A stretch of DNA of 10,959 bases. Origin: DASWHX01 sp036397995. Its GTDB lineage: Bacteria; Bacteroidota; Bacteroidia; Cytophagales; Cyclobacteriaceae. The position numbers and the translations under genes were made by a program. This document shows positions 1 through 6,580 of the stretch, one piece after another. The notes under the pieces are model-generated. The model did not search any database, was not told the DNA's origin, and worked only from the letters and a program-made list of their open reading frames with translations. Numbering within the stretch: the stretch's first letter is position 1; each line of letters opens with the position of its first letter. Location: NCBI GenBank assembly GCA_036397995.1, contig DASWHX010000229.1, positions 1 through 10,959 of the forward strand, written 5' to 3'.

Positions 1-1428
1 GAACTTAACCTGGATTTAAGCGGCGTGAAAAATTATGATGAGTTGGTTAGCCACGTTGCTGATGCAGTTGCAAAAGCTAATCCCGGTGATTGGATAGTTG
101 GTCGTGGCTGGCATCAAAGCAAATGGGATCCTGTACCGGAAGAAATGGTAGATGGGTTTCAAACTCATAAGAAACTCAGCGAGATTTCTCCTGAAAATCC
201 AGTATGGTTATCGCACGCCAGCGGGCATGCCGGTTTTGCAAATGCAAGAGCTATGGAAATTGCGGGAGTAAATCCACTCTCTATAGAAAGTTTGGAACAG
301 AATGTTGAAGGGGGTGAAATTATTACTGATGCATTGGGGAATCCCACTGGAATTTTCAGTGAAACCGCACAGGGTCTCATCAGGAGACATATTCCGGAAA
401 ATACACCTGCAATGGATCGCCGGGCTCTGGAATTGGCGATAAAGGCTTGTCAAAGAAATGGTATAACAAGTTTTCATGATGCAGGTACTGGACAAGGTAC
501 CATTGATCTGATGCAGCAATTCAAAGAGGAAGGAATTCTGGGGGTGAGGATGTATATAATGCTTGCCGGCAGGAGCGAAGAACTAATTAATCAATGGCTG
601 GAAAAGGGACCTGTGCACGATACTGACGATCAACTCTTAACGATTCGGGCAATAAAACTTAATGCTGATGGTGCCCTGGGAAATAGAGGCGCCTGGTTAC
701 TGGAGGAATATACGGACAGACAGGGACATTTCGGATTTGCTACCATGCCGCTTGAGTATATGGAACGCGTAACTCGTGATGGTCTGAGTGCGGGATTTCA
801 GGTGAACACACATGCCATCGGGGACAGAACCAATCGGGAAATACTTGACATTTATGAAAAAGTATTAACTGAAATTCCTGAGAAGGCAACGGACCATCGG
901 TTTAGAATTGAACATGCACAACATCTTAGCCTGGATGACATTCCCCGATTTGGCGAACTGGGAGTAATTGCTTCTATGGAAGCAATCCACATGAGTAGCG
1001 ACCGACCATGGGCAATTGACAGACTTGGGGAAAAGCGAATTGTTGATGGCGCTTATGTTTGGCAGAAGCTGCTTCAATCAGGCGCGATAATTGTGAATGG
1101 AACGGATGTGCCTGTAGAACCGATTGATCCAATTGCATGTTTTTATGCTTCAGTAAGCAGGAAAACCCTGGCTGGAATACCGGAAGGTGGATTTGAACCA
1201 GAGCAGAAAATGTCAAGGGAAGAAGCACTTCGTTCGTATACGCTTGATGCAGCTTATGGTGAATTTGCTGAAGAGGTTAAAGGATCGATTTCACCTGGTA
1301 AGTTCGCGGATTTTACAGTTTTTGATCAGGATATTATGACGGTTCCTGAGAATCAAATTCTGGATACTAAAGTGACTATGACTGTATTCAATGGTAAAGT
1401 TGTGTATGATGGAAATCCTTCAATGTAG
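1..1428 (+). CDS. YtcJ-like amidohydrolase, 5'-truncated by window edge
   Basis: This is the C-terminal 475 residues of a metal-dependent amidohydrolase of the Amidohydro_3/YtcJ type, a family that hydrolyses C-N bonds in amides or cyclic ureas; the substrate is unknown. The frame is open to base 1, and the residues before the GTG at 25 (ELNLDLSG) match the family's usual LDLSGVKSYEEL-like segment, so GTG25 is internal and the real start is upstream. Visible landmarks, with bases, are: GRGWHQSKW (100-126), SGHAGFANARAMEIAG (220-267), a candidate carboxylated Lys in IKLNADGALG (652-681), HAIGD (811-825), RIEHAQ (904-921) and the Asp of NGTDVPVEP (1096-1122). The C-terminal PGKFADFTVFD segment returns to the beta-sandwich. 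The N-terminal HxH metal motif should lie before the window; family members are about 540-560 residues long, so some 70-85 are missing. No signal peptide can be judged. The gene is followed 12 bases later by the DUF2911 gene. Confidence 0.92.
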   Translation, partial: ELNLDLSGVKNYDELVSHVADAVAKANPGDWIVGRGWHQSKWDPVPEEMVDGFQTHKKLSEISPENPVWLSHASGHAGFANARAMEIAGVNPLSIESLEQNVEGGEIITDALGNPTGIFSETAQGLIRRHIPENTPAMDRRALELAIKACQRNGITSFHDAGTGQGTIDLMQQFKEEGILGVRMYIMLAGRSEELINQWLEKGPVHDTDDQLLTIRAIKLNADGALGNRGAWLLEEYTDRQGHFGFATMPLEYMERVTRDGLSAGFQVNTHAIGDRTNREILDIYEKVLTEIPEKATDHRFRIEHAQHLSLDDIPRFGELGVIASMEAIHMSSDRPWAIDRLGEKRIVDGAYVWQKLLQSGAIIVNGTDVPVEPIDPIACFYASVSRKTLAGIPEGGFEPEQKMSREEALRSYTLDAAYGEFAEEVKGSISPGKFADFTVFDQDIMTVPENQILDTKVTMTVFNGKVVYDGNPSM

Positions 1429-1440
1429 ATTATTTAATCA

Positions 1441-1977
1441 ATGAAAATCTTATTCACTTTTATGGTATTACTAATTGTAGCCTGCACAGCTGAGAAAAAA
1501 GTTGGAGAAGATAGTTCAAGACCGGAAAGAGAAATTTCAAGTCCTCGAAGAGAAGCTACCGGGAATGCAAGCGGAATAAACATCATGGTTGATTATGGAA
1601 GCCCTGCAGTAAAAGGGCGTAGAATCTGGGGTGGCCTGGAAAAATATGATCGCGTCTGGCGAGCCGGTGCCAATGAAACGACTGCAATTTCATTTGATAA
1701 AGATGCATTAATTAATGGTGAGCCGATTGACAAAGGTAAATATGCAATTTTTATTATTCCAAAAGAGAATGAAGCCTGGATTGTTATTTTCAACCAGGAT
1801 TGGGATGAATGGGGCGCATTCAGATACAACCAGGAAAGGGATGTCCTTAGGTTTACTGTTAGCCCGGAGTGGAGTGATAACATTCATGAGCGACTGGAAT
1901 ATTCAATTGAAGAAGGAAACCTTACCTTCCGATGGGAAAAAGTTAGCTTATCAATGGCTGTAAGTTCAAGAAACTGA
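1441..1977 (+). CDS. DUF2911 family lipoprotein
   Basis: This encodes a 178-residue protein. Residues 1-15 form a lipoprotein signal peptide: Lys2, a hydrophobic stretch, then lipobox IVAC with Cys15 as the lipidated residue. A Lys/Glu/Ser/Arg-rich linker follows (about 16-45). From about residue 46 the protein matches DUF2911: INIMVDYGSPAVKGRRIWG, then RVWRAGANETTAISF, then GKYAIFIIP, then FNQDWDEWGAF. This is a compact beta-rich domain found mainly in Bacteroidota; its biochemical role is not established. The mature protein should sit in the envelope, anchored by lipid, and the length suits a single complete domain. The ATG at 1441 is preceded by A/T-rich sequence without a Shine-Dalgarno, as is usual for the phylum. 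It starts 12 bases after the amidohydrolase stop with no promoter-like box between, so co-transcription is likely. No terminator is visible after it. Confidence 0.88.
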   Translation: MKILFTFMVLLIVACTAEKKVGEDSSRPEREISSPRREATGNASGINIMVDYGSPAVKGRRIWGGLEKYDRVWRAGANETTAISFDKDALINGEPIDKGKYAIFIIPKENEAWIVIFNQDWDEWGAFRYNQERDVLRFTVSPEWSDNIHERLEYSIEEGNLTFRWEKVSLSMAVSSRN

Positions 1978-2071
1978 TTTTATTACAATCACGGTTAGCA
2001 TTTGGAGTAGTACTAAATAATTAATCTCTGAAAATAGATCTTTGAGTTGTTTTTGCCCCAGCTCTTTCATT

Positions 2072-2079
2072 TACCTTAG
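2072..2079 (+). promoter_or_regulatory. Candidate -7 box for the VOC gene
   Basis: TACCTTAG matches the Bacteroidota -7 consensus TAnnTTTG with one mismatch. It lies 34 bases before the VOC start codon. A TTTG at 2052-2055 could be the -33 element, but the 16-base spacing is shorter than the usual 18-20. This is a weak call; the same octamer recurs at 9389-9396. Confidence 0.35.
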
Positions 2080-2113
2080 TCAAATAAATTTCAACAAAGA
2101 AAATTATTTAAAG

Positions 2114-2536
2114 ATGTCAAAGAAAAAAGTAACAGGAATCGGAGGAATCTTCTTTAAGAGTGAGGATCCTAAAAAATTGAATGAGTGGTATGAAAAGAAT
2201 CTGGGATTGGTTTTGAATGAGTATGGCTCACTTTTTGAATTCCGAATGTCTGATAATTCTGATACAAAAGGTTATTTGCAGTGGGGTCCCTTCACAAAAG
2301 ATACCCGATATTTTGATCCTTCTCAAAAGCAATACATGATTAATTACAGGGTTGAAAATCTTGAAGAACTGGTAGAAGAATTGAAAAGTGCCGGCGTAGA
2401 GGTCGTAGATGAAATAGAGATTTACGAATATGGTAAATTTGTGCACATTATGGATCCTGAAGGGAATAAGCTTGAACTATGGGAGCCGGTGGATAGTGTT
2501 TTTACGAAAATGTATGAAGGTAAAACTACGAAATAG
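2114..2536 (+). CDS. VOC family (glyoxalase/dioxygenase fold) protein
   Basis: This encodes a 140-residue single-chain vicinal-oxygen-chelate protein. The first beta-alpha-beta module is VTGIGGIFFKSEDPKKLNEWYEKNLGL (residues 6-32); the second runs from YMINYRVENLEELVEELKSAGV (about 74-95) to HIMDPEGNKLELWEP (111-125). Family members include glyoxalase I, extradiol dioxygenases and antibiotic-modifying enzymes, and the fold alone does not give the substrate. Glu121 of LELWEP sits where the C-terminal metal ligand normally lies. The first-strand position that often carries His is Gly here (Gly10/Gly11), as in a common uncharacterised bacterial subgroup, so metal binding is uncertain. I chose ATG 2114 because a longer TTG start at 2042 adds 24 residues (Cys/Phe-rich) that do not resemble the family and would overlap the likely promoter. 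The stop abuts the stop of the convergent gene with no base between. Confidence 0.85.
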   Translation: MSKKKVTGIGGIFFKSEDPKKLNEWYEKNLGLVLNEYGSLFEFRMSDNSDTKGYLQWGPFTKDTRYFDPSQKQYMINYRVENLEELVEELKSAGVEVVDEIEIYEYGKFVHIMDPEGNKLELWEPVDSVFTKMYEGKTTK

Positions 2537-3070
2537 CTACTTTTCTTTTCTGATTTTGGCTTGTTTGATGTGGGCCAGGTGATGGTTGCTGTGCCATGAA
2601 TAAAGTGCCGTAACCACAAAAAGTTTATAAGTCTTGTTATATTCAGGATGAATAAATTCAAGGTTGAATTGGTCGTCATTCAATGTTTTCAGGAGGTAAA
2701 CCCATCGCTTGTGTAACCCATCAAGGATGTTTAAGGAGTGAGCTACAGGAGTGTCTTTTGCATCCGGTAATTCAGCCCACATGTTTTCAAGATAAGGCTT
2801 TATTGTTGGACTCCTTTCAGTTAAAGTTAATTTGAATCTCATAAAACTATTCATGTGGCTATCTGCCAAATGGTGAATAACCTGCCTGACTGTCCAACCT
2901 TCCGGCCGATACCGGTAGTCCAACTCTTCCTTACCGAGATATTCAGTTTCACTTTTTATCCTTGCGGGTAATTGTTCAATTTGATTGATCCAGTCATCAA
3001 TTGAATCTTTGCTGAAAGCTTCCGGTGCATTGAACTTTCCTATAGGGTAACGCAAGTCGGGTGTTTCCAT
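2537..3070 (-). CDS. bstA: YfiT/BstA-like DinB-fold metal-dependent transferase
   Basis: This encodes a 177-residue DinB/YfiT four-helix-bundle protein. It is very close to the Bacillus subtilis YfiT pattern: YRPEGWTVRQVIHHLADSH (54-72), then MRFKLTLTERSPTIKPY, a WAELPDA stretch, LHKRWVYLL and WHSNHHLAHI (159-168). His67, His160 and His164 fall at the positions I recall as the metal-binding triad of YfiT. YfiT was later shown to be BstA, a bacillithiol S-transferase that conjugates the thiol cofactor bacillithiol to electrophiles in the cytoplasm, and many Bacteroidota are thought to make this thiol. The gene is downstream of the lipid kinase gene with an 85-base gap that holds its own likely -7 box. 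The ATG at 3068-3070 has no Shine-Dalgarno. The fold is secure; the exact thiol or substrate is inferred from the family. Confidence 0.88.
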   Translation of the reverse strand: METPDLRYPIGKFNAPEAFSKDSIDDWINQIEQLPARIKSETEYLGKEELDYRYRPEGWTVRQVIHHLADSHMNSFMRFKLTLTERSPTIKPYLENMWAELPDAKDTPVAHSLNILDGLHKRWVYLLKTLNDDQFNLEFIHPEYNKTYKLFVVTALYSWHSNHHLAHIKQAKIRKEK

Positions 3071-3132
3071 GACACATTAATTTATTACAAATTACGCAAA
3101 ATTTTCAGAGCATTAAACTCCGCTGATGAGCG

Positions 3133-3140
3133 CAAAAATA
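3133..3140 (-). promoter_or_regulatory. -7 box upstream of the bstA-like gene
   Basis: Read on the minus strand this is TATTTTTG, a perfect match to TAnnTTTG, 62 bases before the ATG at 3070. No TTG sits at the expected -33 distance; the nearest TTTG (3152-3155) is only 11 bases away, so the promoter may be weak or activator-dependent. A 6-base inverted repeat, GCTGAT (3122-3127) and ATCAGC (3155-3160), brackets the box; its right arm overlaps the stop codon of the lipid kinase gene. An arm of that length could be chance. Confidence 0.45.
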
Positions 3141-3155
3141 GTTAAGAAATACAAA

Positions 3156-4052
3156 TCAGCCGAGGAATTTAATTCTGGAAGGAAGACATACTATCCGCTT
3201 AGGAACAGGGGCAATAAGTTCTCCATCTGATTCTGCCGCAAATGTGACTTCACCTGAATGAATTTCAAGATCCCTGGCCTCAAAATAGTATACTCTGGGG
3301 TGTTTCAACTTCTTTGATTGAAAGATGTAAGGTAATTGGGTCAAATATTCCCACATACTCACCTCACCAACAATAGTAATGGAGAACAGCCCGCTAAATG
3401 GGGAAGCATCAGGTGCAAGACTCATACCTCCGCCCATGTATTTACCGTTAGCCACCACAATCATGAATGCTTTGCCTTCCCATTTAAAATTATCTCCAAC
3501 TATCTTGACAGCAGTAGGACGGTAGGAATTGAATGCCTGCATAATGGATTTGAAATAAGATTTCTTTCCAGTGCCTTTTGAGATTTCCATTTTCCGGATA
3601 ACCTCGGCACTGAAGCCGAATGACACTTCATTATGAAAATAAACATTTGTTCCATCCGCCAGGGTAAGTTGCCCGATGTCAATTTTTCTAATGGATGGCG
3701 AGTGAAGGCGCCGGGATAAATCTGCAATTTTTTTTGACAAGTTAAAGTTCCTTGAAAAATCATTGCCGGTACCAATGGGAAATTGTCCGATGATGATAGA
3801 ATCCTTGTCCTGACTGCCTGAAGTCATGTAACCATTCAGTATTTCGTGCAGCGTGCCATCACCACCATACCCAATAATTAGCGTAGTTCCCGACTCAATT
3901 GCTTTCCTGGTCAGGAGGATTGAATCACCCTTTTTTTCAGTAAACAGGTAATCAATATCTTTATTTGAAGTCAGGTACAGTTGGGGAAGGATGTTCTTCC
4001 TGAAAGCAGATTGGGAATGATAAAGAGAGTTGACAACAAAAGTTATTTTCAT
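3156..4052 (-). CDS. Diacylglycerol kinase family lipid kinase (DagK/YegS type)
   Basis: This encodes a 298-residue cytosolic or peripheral-membrane lipid kinase of the DAGK catalytic-domain family, related to DgkB, YegS and sphingosine kinases. The nucleotide-binding motif GYGGDGTLHEILNG covers residues 61-74 (core GGDGT at 63-67), followed by FPIGTGNDFSRNF (91-103), the hallmark second motif. The C-terminal beta-sandwich carries ANGKYMGGGMSLAPDASPFSG (201-221) and ends with AAESDGELI (273-280), whose Asp-Gly-Glu corresponds to the conserved catalytic/magnesium region of DgkB. Members phosphorylate diacylglycerol or similar lipids with ATP; which lipid is unknown here. Length is normal for a complete protein. 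The gene follows the Rieske gene by 52 bases with no recognisable promoter, so it is probably in the same transcript. A run of eight A on the coding strand (complement of 3728-3735) is a mild slippage site, but the frame is intact. Confidence 0.92.
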   Translation of the reverse strand: MKITFVVNSLYHSQSAFRKNILPQLYLTSNKDIDYLFTEKKGDSILLTRKAIESGTTLIIGYGGDGTLHEILNGYMTSGSQDKDSIIIGQFPIGTGNDFSRNFNLSKKIADLSRRLHSPSIRKIDIGQLTLADGTNVYFHNEVSFGFSAEVIRKMEISKGTGKKSYFKSIMQAFNSYRPTAVKIVGDNFKWEGKAFMIVVANGKYMGGGMSLAPDASPFSGLFSITIVGEVSMWEYLTQLPYIFQSKKLKHPRVYYFEARDLEIHSGEVTFAAESDGELIAPVPKRIVCLPSRIKFLG

Positions 4053-4104
4053 AAATTATCCCAGAGTGGTCTGTAATAGTTGGAATATTTCATTTGAACG
4101 CAGA

Positions 4105-5187
4105 CTAACCCAGAAATTTTGATAATAGCAGGTGAAAGTGATGAACTCCGATTTCTCTTTTGGGAGAAAACCTGCCAGCCTTGTATAGCATAGAATTTAC
4201 GCCCTTCTGAACACTTTCTACAACAAACTCATCTTCCCGCTCAACCTTGTCCAATAAAGCGCCGGCACTGTTTGTCATTTTAGATTCATCATGCATAAAT
4301 ATTTGAAAAATAACTTTACAACGGTCTTTTGTTAAAGGTTGAACAATATTGACAGATAAACCCCACGGATAAAAGTTTAACATCAGATTTGGAAATATCC
4401 AATAATAATATGCCGATACATTCTTTCCATAGTCAATGTGGCCCTCGGGAAGATCAAATTTTTCAGTTCCACCTTTTGCATATCCGATTTGCAGGTTTCC
4501 ATATTCAAAAGTTTTGGTTTCATAAGTTCCATAATCGATCGCCTCATTTAAATCATTATGAACAAATGGAATATGAAAACCTTCCAGATAATTGTCGCAA
4601 TACAAAGCCCAATGCGAGTTCACCAGGTATTCTCTTGATAACTCCGGTTTAAATGTAAAATTCTCCACAGGCAGGAAACCGGTTCTTTCGTTCAGAATTT
4701 TTTCAATTTTGATAAATTCATAAGCAGGATTTAAGCTAAGAAAAAAAAATTGCTTCCATTTAGCCAATGGGATTTTTGGAAGATTATCGCAATTGGAAGG
4801 AAAGTTTTCTGCTTCTTTGAATTCCGGCATAAATTCAAATTTACCATCCAACGCAAATTTCCTTCCATGATATCCACAAATCAGTTTACTTTTCTTAGCC
4901 GGCGAATTTATCAAGACATTTCCCCTGTGGGTACACACATTGCTAAGGGCCGCCACAGAATCATTTTCATCACAGGTTAGCAAAAGCGGTTCATCCATGA
5001 ATCCGGGATAAAAATTTATGGGGTAAAGGTTAGTCTTCAGATTAAACAATTTTTCATTTCCCACCAGGTGCCAGGTAACAGCAAAAACTTTTTCTTTGAA
5101 AGAATTAAAAACTTCATCGCTCCTGTAGAACGCGGCGGGTAACGTCTCAGCTTTTGATATTTCCTGATGGATAGAAAAATGATTCAT
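4105..5187 (-). CDS. Rieske non-heme iron oxygenase, alpha subunit
   Basis: This encodes a 360-residue ring-hydroxylating-oxygenase-type alpha subunit. The N-terminal Rieske domain holds the [2Fe-2S] ligands Cys85-x-His87 (VCTHRGN) and Cys104-xx-His107 (CGYHG), 16 residues apart. The catalytic SRPBCC domain has the mononuclear iron site: DNYLEGFHIPFVH (198-210) gives His205 and His210, with Asp198 as the likely electron-bridge residue and Asp319 in EREDE as the likely third ligand. The tail VQKGVNSMLYKAGRFSPKREIGVHHFHLLL resembles choline, glycine-betaine and carnitine monooxygenases, so oxidation of a quaternary amine or aromatic acid is plausible, but the substrate cannot be read from sequence. 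No reductase or ferredoxin gene is in the window, so electrons must come from elsewhere. The start is ATG 5185-5187, whose surroundings are duplicated in tandem, giving an alternative out-of-frame ATG at 5203. A coding-strand T9 run lies at 4741-4749. Confidence 0.9.
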   Translation of the reverse strand: MNHFSIHQEISKAETLPAAFYRSDEVFNSFKEKVFAVTWHLVGNEKLFNLKTNLYPINFYPGFMDEPLLLTCDENDSVAALSNVCTHRGNVLINSPAKKSKLICGYHGRKFALDGKFEFMPEFKEAENFPSNCDNLPKIPLAKWKQFFFLSLNPAYEFIKIEKILNERTGFLPVENFTFKPELSREYLVNSHWALYCDNYLEGFHIPFVHNDLNEAIDYGTYETKTFEYGNLQIGYAKGGTEKFDLPEGHIDYGKNVSAYYYWIFPNLMLNFYPWGLSVNIVQPLTKDRCKVIFQIFMHDESKMTNSAGALLDKVEREDEFVVESVQKGVNSMLYKAGRFSPKREIGVHHFHLLLSKFLG

Positions 5188-5203
5188 TATTTAAATGATT
5201 CAT
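5147..5203 (-). CDS. Possible 18-codon upstream ORF overlapping the Rieske start
   Basis: On the minus strand an ATG at 5201-5203 opens a frame of 18 codons (MNHLNNESFFYPSGNIKS) that stops at 5147-5149 inside the Rieske gene. It exists because a 16-base tandem duplication copied the Rieske start codon out of frame. It lies between the predicted -7 box at 5220-5227 and the Rieske start, so it could be translated from the same mRNA. There is no homology evidence, and coding status is doubtful. Confidence 0.25.
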   Translation of the reverse strand: MNHLNNESFFYPSGNIKS

Positions 5204-5211
5204 TATTTAAA
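5180..5211. repeat. Perfect 16-base tandem duplication at a start codon
   Basis: TGATTCATTATTTAAA occurs twice head to tail (5180-5195 and 5196-5211), and the three A bases before the first unit (5177-5179) match those before the second. On the minus strand each unit contains ATGAATCA; the copy nearer the gene supplies the Rieske start codon, and the other supplies an ATG shifted by 16 bases, hence out of frame. It lies inside the 66-base divergent intergenic region. Confidence 0.95.
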
Positions 5212-5219
5212 ACAATTAC

Positions 5220-5227
5220 CAAAAATA
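5220..5227 (-). promoter_or_regulatory. -7 box upstream of the Rieske gene
   Basis: On the minus strand this reads TATTTTTG, a perfect TAnnTTTG. Transcription would begin near 5213, leaving a leader of about 26 bases to the Rieske ATG at 5187 and about 10 to the duplicated ATG at 5203. No TTG is seen at the right -33 distance; the nearest candidate (complement of 5257-5259) is 29 bases away. Confidence 0.45.
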
Positions 5228-5253
5228 TGAAAATATCGGTATTATCTTAGAAA

Positions 5254-6564
5254 ATGCAAATTCCTGACGCAAAACCCAAAGTCGGATTCTTGACTGCCAC
5301 CTCACTGGTTGTTGGCAATATGATAGGTTCCGGGATATTTTTATTGCCGGCAACTCTCGCGTTTTATGGTGGAATAAGCATTTTTGGTTGGGTAATAAGC
5401 GGGATTGGTGCCATTTTTCTCGCGCTGGTTTTCGGAAGATTAAGCAAGCTTGTTCCCAACTCAGGAGGCCCGTATGCATATACGCGTGAAGGATTCGGCG
5501 ATTTCGCCGGCTTTATAGTTTCCTGGGGATATTGGATTTCAATCATTTGTACAAACGCAGCTATAGCGGTTACTTTGGTTAGTTATTTATCTGTTTTCAT
5601 CCCGGTTATAGCCGCTTCAAATCTAACGTCAGCACTTATTGCTGTGGGAACTGTTTGGTTCCTCACCTGGATCAATAGTCTGGGCATAAAGAGAGGTGGT
5701 AATATGCAGGTGATAACTACAGTTCTGAAGATAATTCCATTGCTGGCAGTATCAATTGCGGGTATTTTCTATCTGAACATCGACCATTTTCAACCCTGGA
5801 ATATAAGCAGTCAATCAAATATCGATGCTGTTGGAGCCACCGTTGCGTTAACATTTTTTGCATTCATGGGCATGGAGTCTGCGACTATACCTTCTGAAGA
5901 TGTAAAGAATGCATCAATTGTAATTCCAAGGGCAACGATAACCGGTACTATGCTGGTGCTGTTAATTTATATGCTGAGTTATGTGGCTTTAATGGGGCTA
6001 ATTCCACCGGAAAGTTTACAGAAGTCCACTTCACCTTTTGCTGATGGAGCCGGTTTGATTTGGGGTGATACCGGCAGATATATTATCGGGCTGGGAGCAA
6101 TCATCAGCACGTTCGGTGCCTTGAACGGCTGGATATTATTGCAGGGCCAGGTACCATACGCGATAGCGAGGGACAGATTATTTCCGCATAGTTTAAGCAA
6201 GGTAAATATCCATAAGGCACCGGTTACCGGGCTGGTAGTATCAAGTATTTTCATAACTATTCTGATAATTTCAAACTTTACAAAGGGACTTGTAGGCATG
6301 TTCACTTTCATGATATTGCTGACAACTGTTGTAGTAGTCTTTCCTTACCTTTTCTGTTCACTTGCTGAAATTTTAATTCTTATTAAAAGAAAAAAGAGCA
6401 AGACTAAATTCATAAAACCATTGCTGGTTGGAATTCCATCATTCCTATATCTGATGTGGGCGTTAACCGGTGTGGGAAAGGATGAAGTTTATTACGGGCT
6501 CTTATTAATTATTGCAGGTATCCCTTTTTACGCCCTGATTAAATATAAAACAAAGCGTGAGTAA
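5254..6564 (+). CDS. APC family permease, AdiC/PotE-like
   Basis: This encodes a 436-residue inner-membrane permease of the amino acid-polyamine-organocation superfamily with about 12 hydrophobic segments. It aligns without obvious gaps, from memory, to the E. coli arginine/agmatine antiporter AdiC in the first 300 residues. GNMIGSGIFLLP (21-32) is the TM1 substrate-binding break, with Ser26. Also present are SGGPYAYTREGFGDFAGF (70-87), Tyr93, Asn101, GMESA with Glu208 (TM6), NGWILLQGQ with Trp293 and PYLF with Tyr365. Position 202, Trp in AdiC and stacking on the substrate, is Phe here, so substrate choice may differ. It probably exchanges or imports an amino acid or amine. The ATG at 5254 gives an N-terminus of the same length as AdiC, which supports this start. 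No decarboxylase gene is nearby, unlike adi operons. The gene is divergent from the Rieske gene and convergent with the Ca2+ ATPase gene, with 16 bases between stops. Confidence 0.9.
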   Translation: MQIPDAKPKVGFLTATSLVVGNMIGSGIFLLPATLAFYGGISIFGWVISGIGAIFLALVFGRLSKLVPNSGGPYAYTREGFGDFAGFIVSWGYWISIICTNAAIAVTLVSYLSVFIPVIAASNLTSALIAVGTVWFLTWINSLGIKRGGNMQVITTVLKIIPLLAVSIAGIFYLNIDHFQPWNISSQSNIDAVGATVALTFFAFMGMESATIPSEDVKNASIVIPRATITGTMLVLLIYMLSYVALMGLIPPESLQKSTSPFADGAGLIWGDTGRYIIGLGAIISTFGALNGWILLQGQVPYAIARDRLFPHSLSKVNIHKAPVTGLVVSSIFITILIISNFTKGLVGMFTFMILLTTVVVVFPYLFCSLAEILILIKRKKSKTKFIKPLLVGIPSFLYLMWALTGVGKDEVYYGLLLIIAGIPFYALIKYKTKRE

Positions 6565-6580
6565 TTCTACGATTTGAGTA

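Noticed and set aside
25..27. GTG as the start codon of the amidohydrolase
   Set aside because: The frame is open to base 1 and the residues before GTG fit the family, so the gene is truncated by the window edge.
2033..2046. 14-mer AAATAGATCTTTGA (near 2034-2047), also present near 6908-6921, as a possible regulatory repeat
   Set aside because: One copy is intergenic and the other lies inside the ATPase coding region; a single shared A/T-rich 14-mer in 11 kb is near chance expectation.
2042..2113. TTG start giving a 164-residue VOC protein
   Set aside because: The 24 extra residues do not resemble the family and the segment overlaps the likely promoter; ATG 2114 gives a normal N-terminus.
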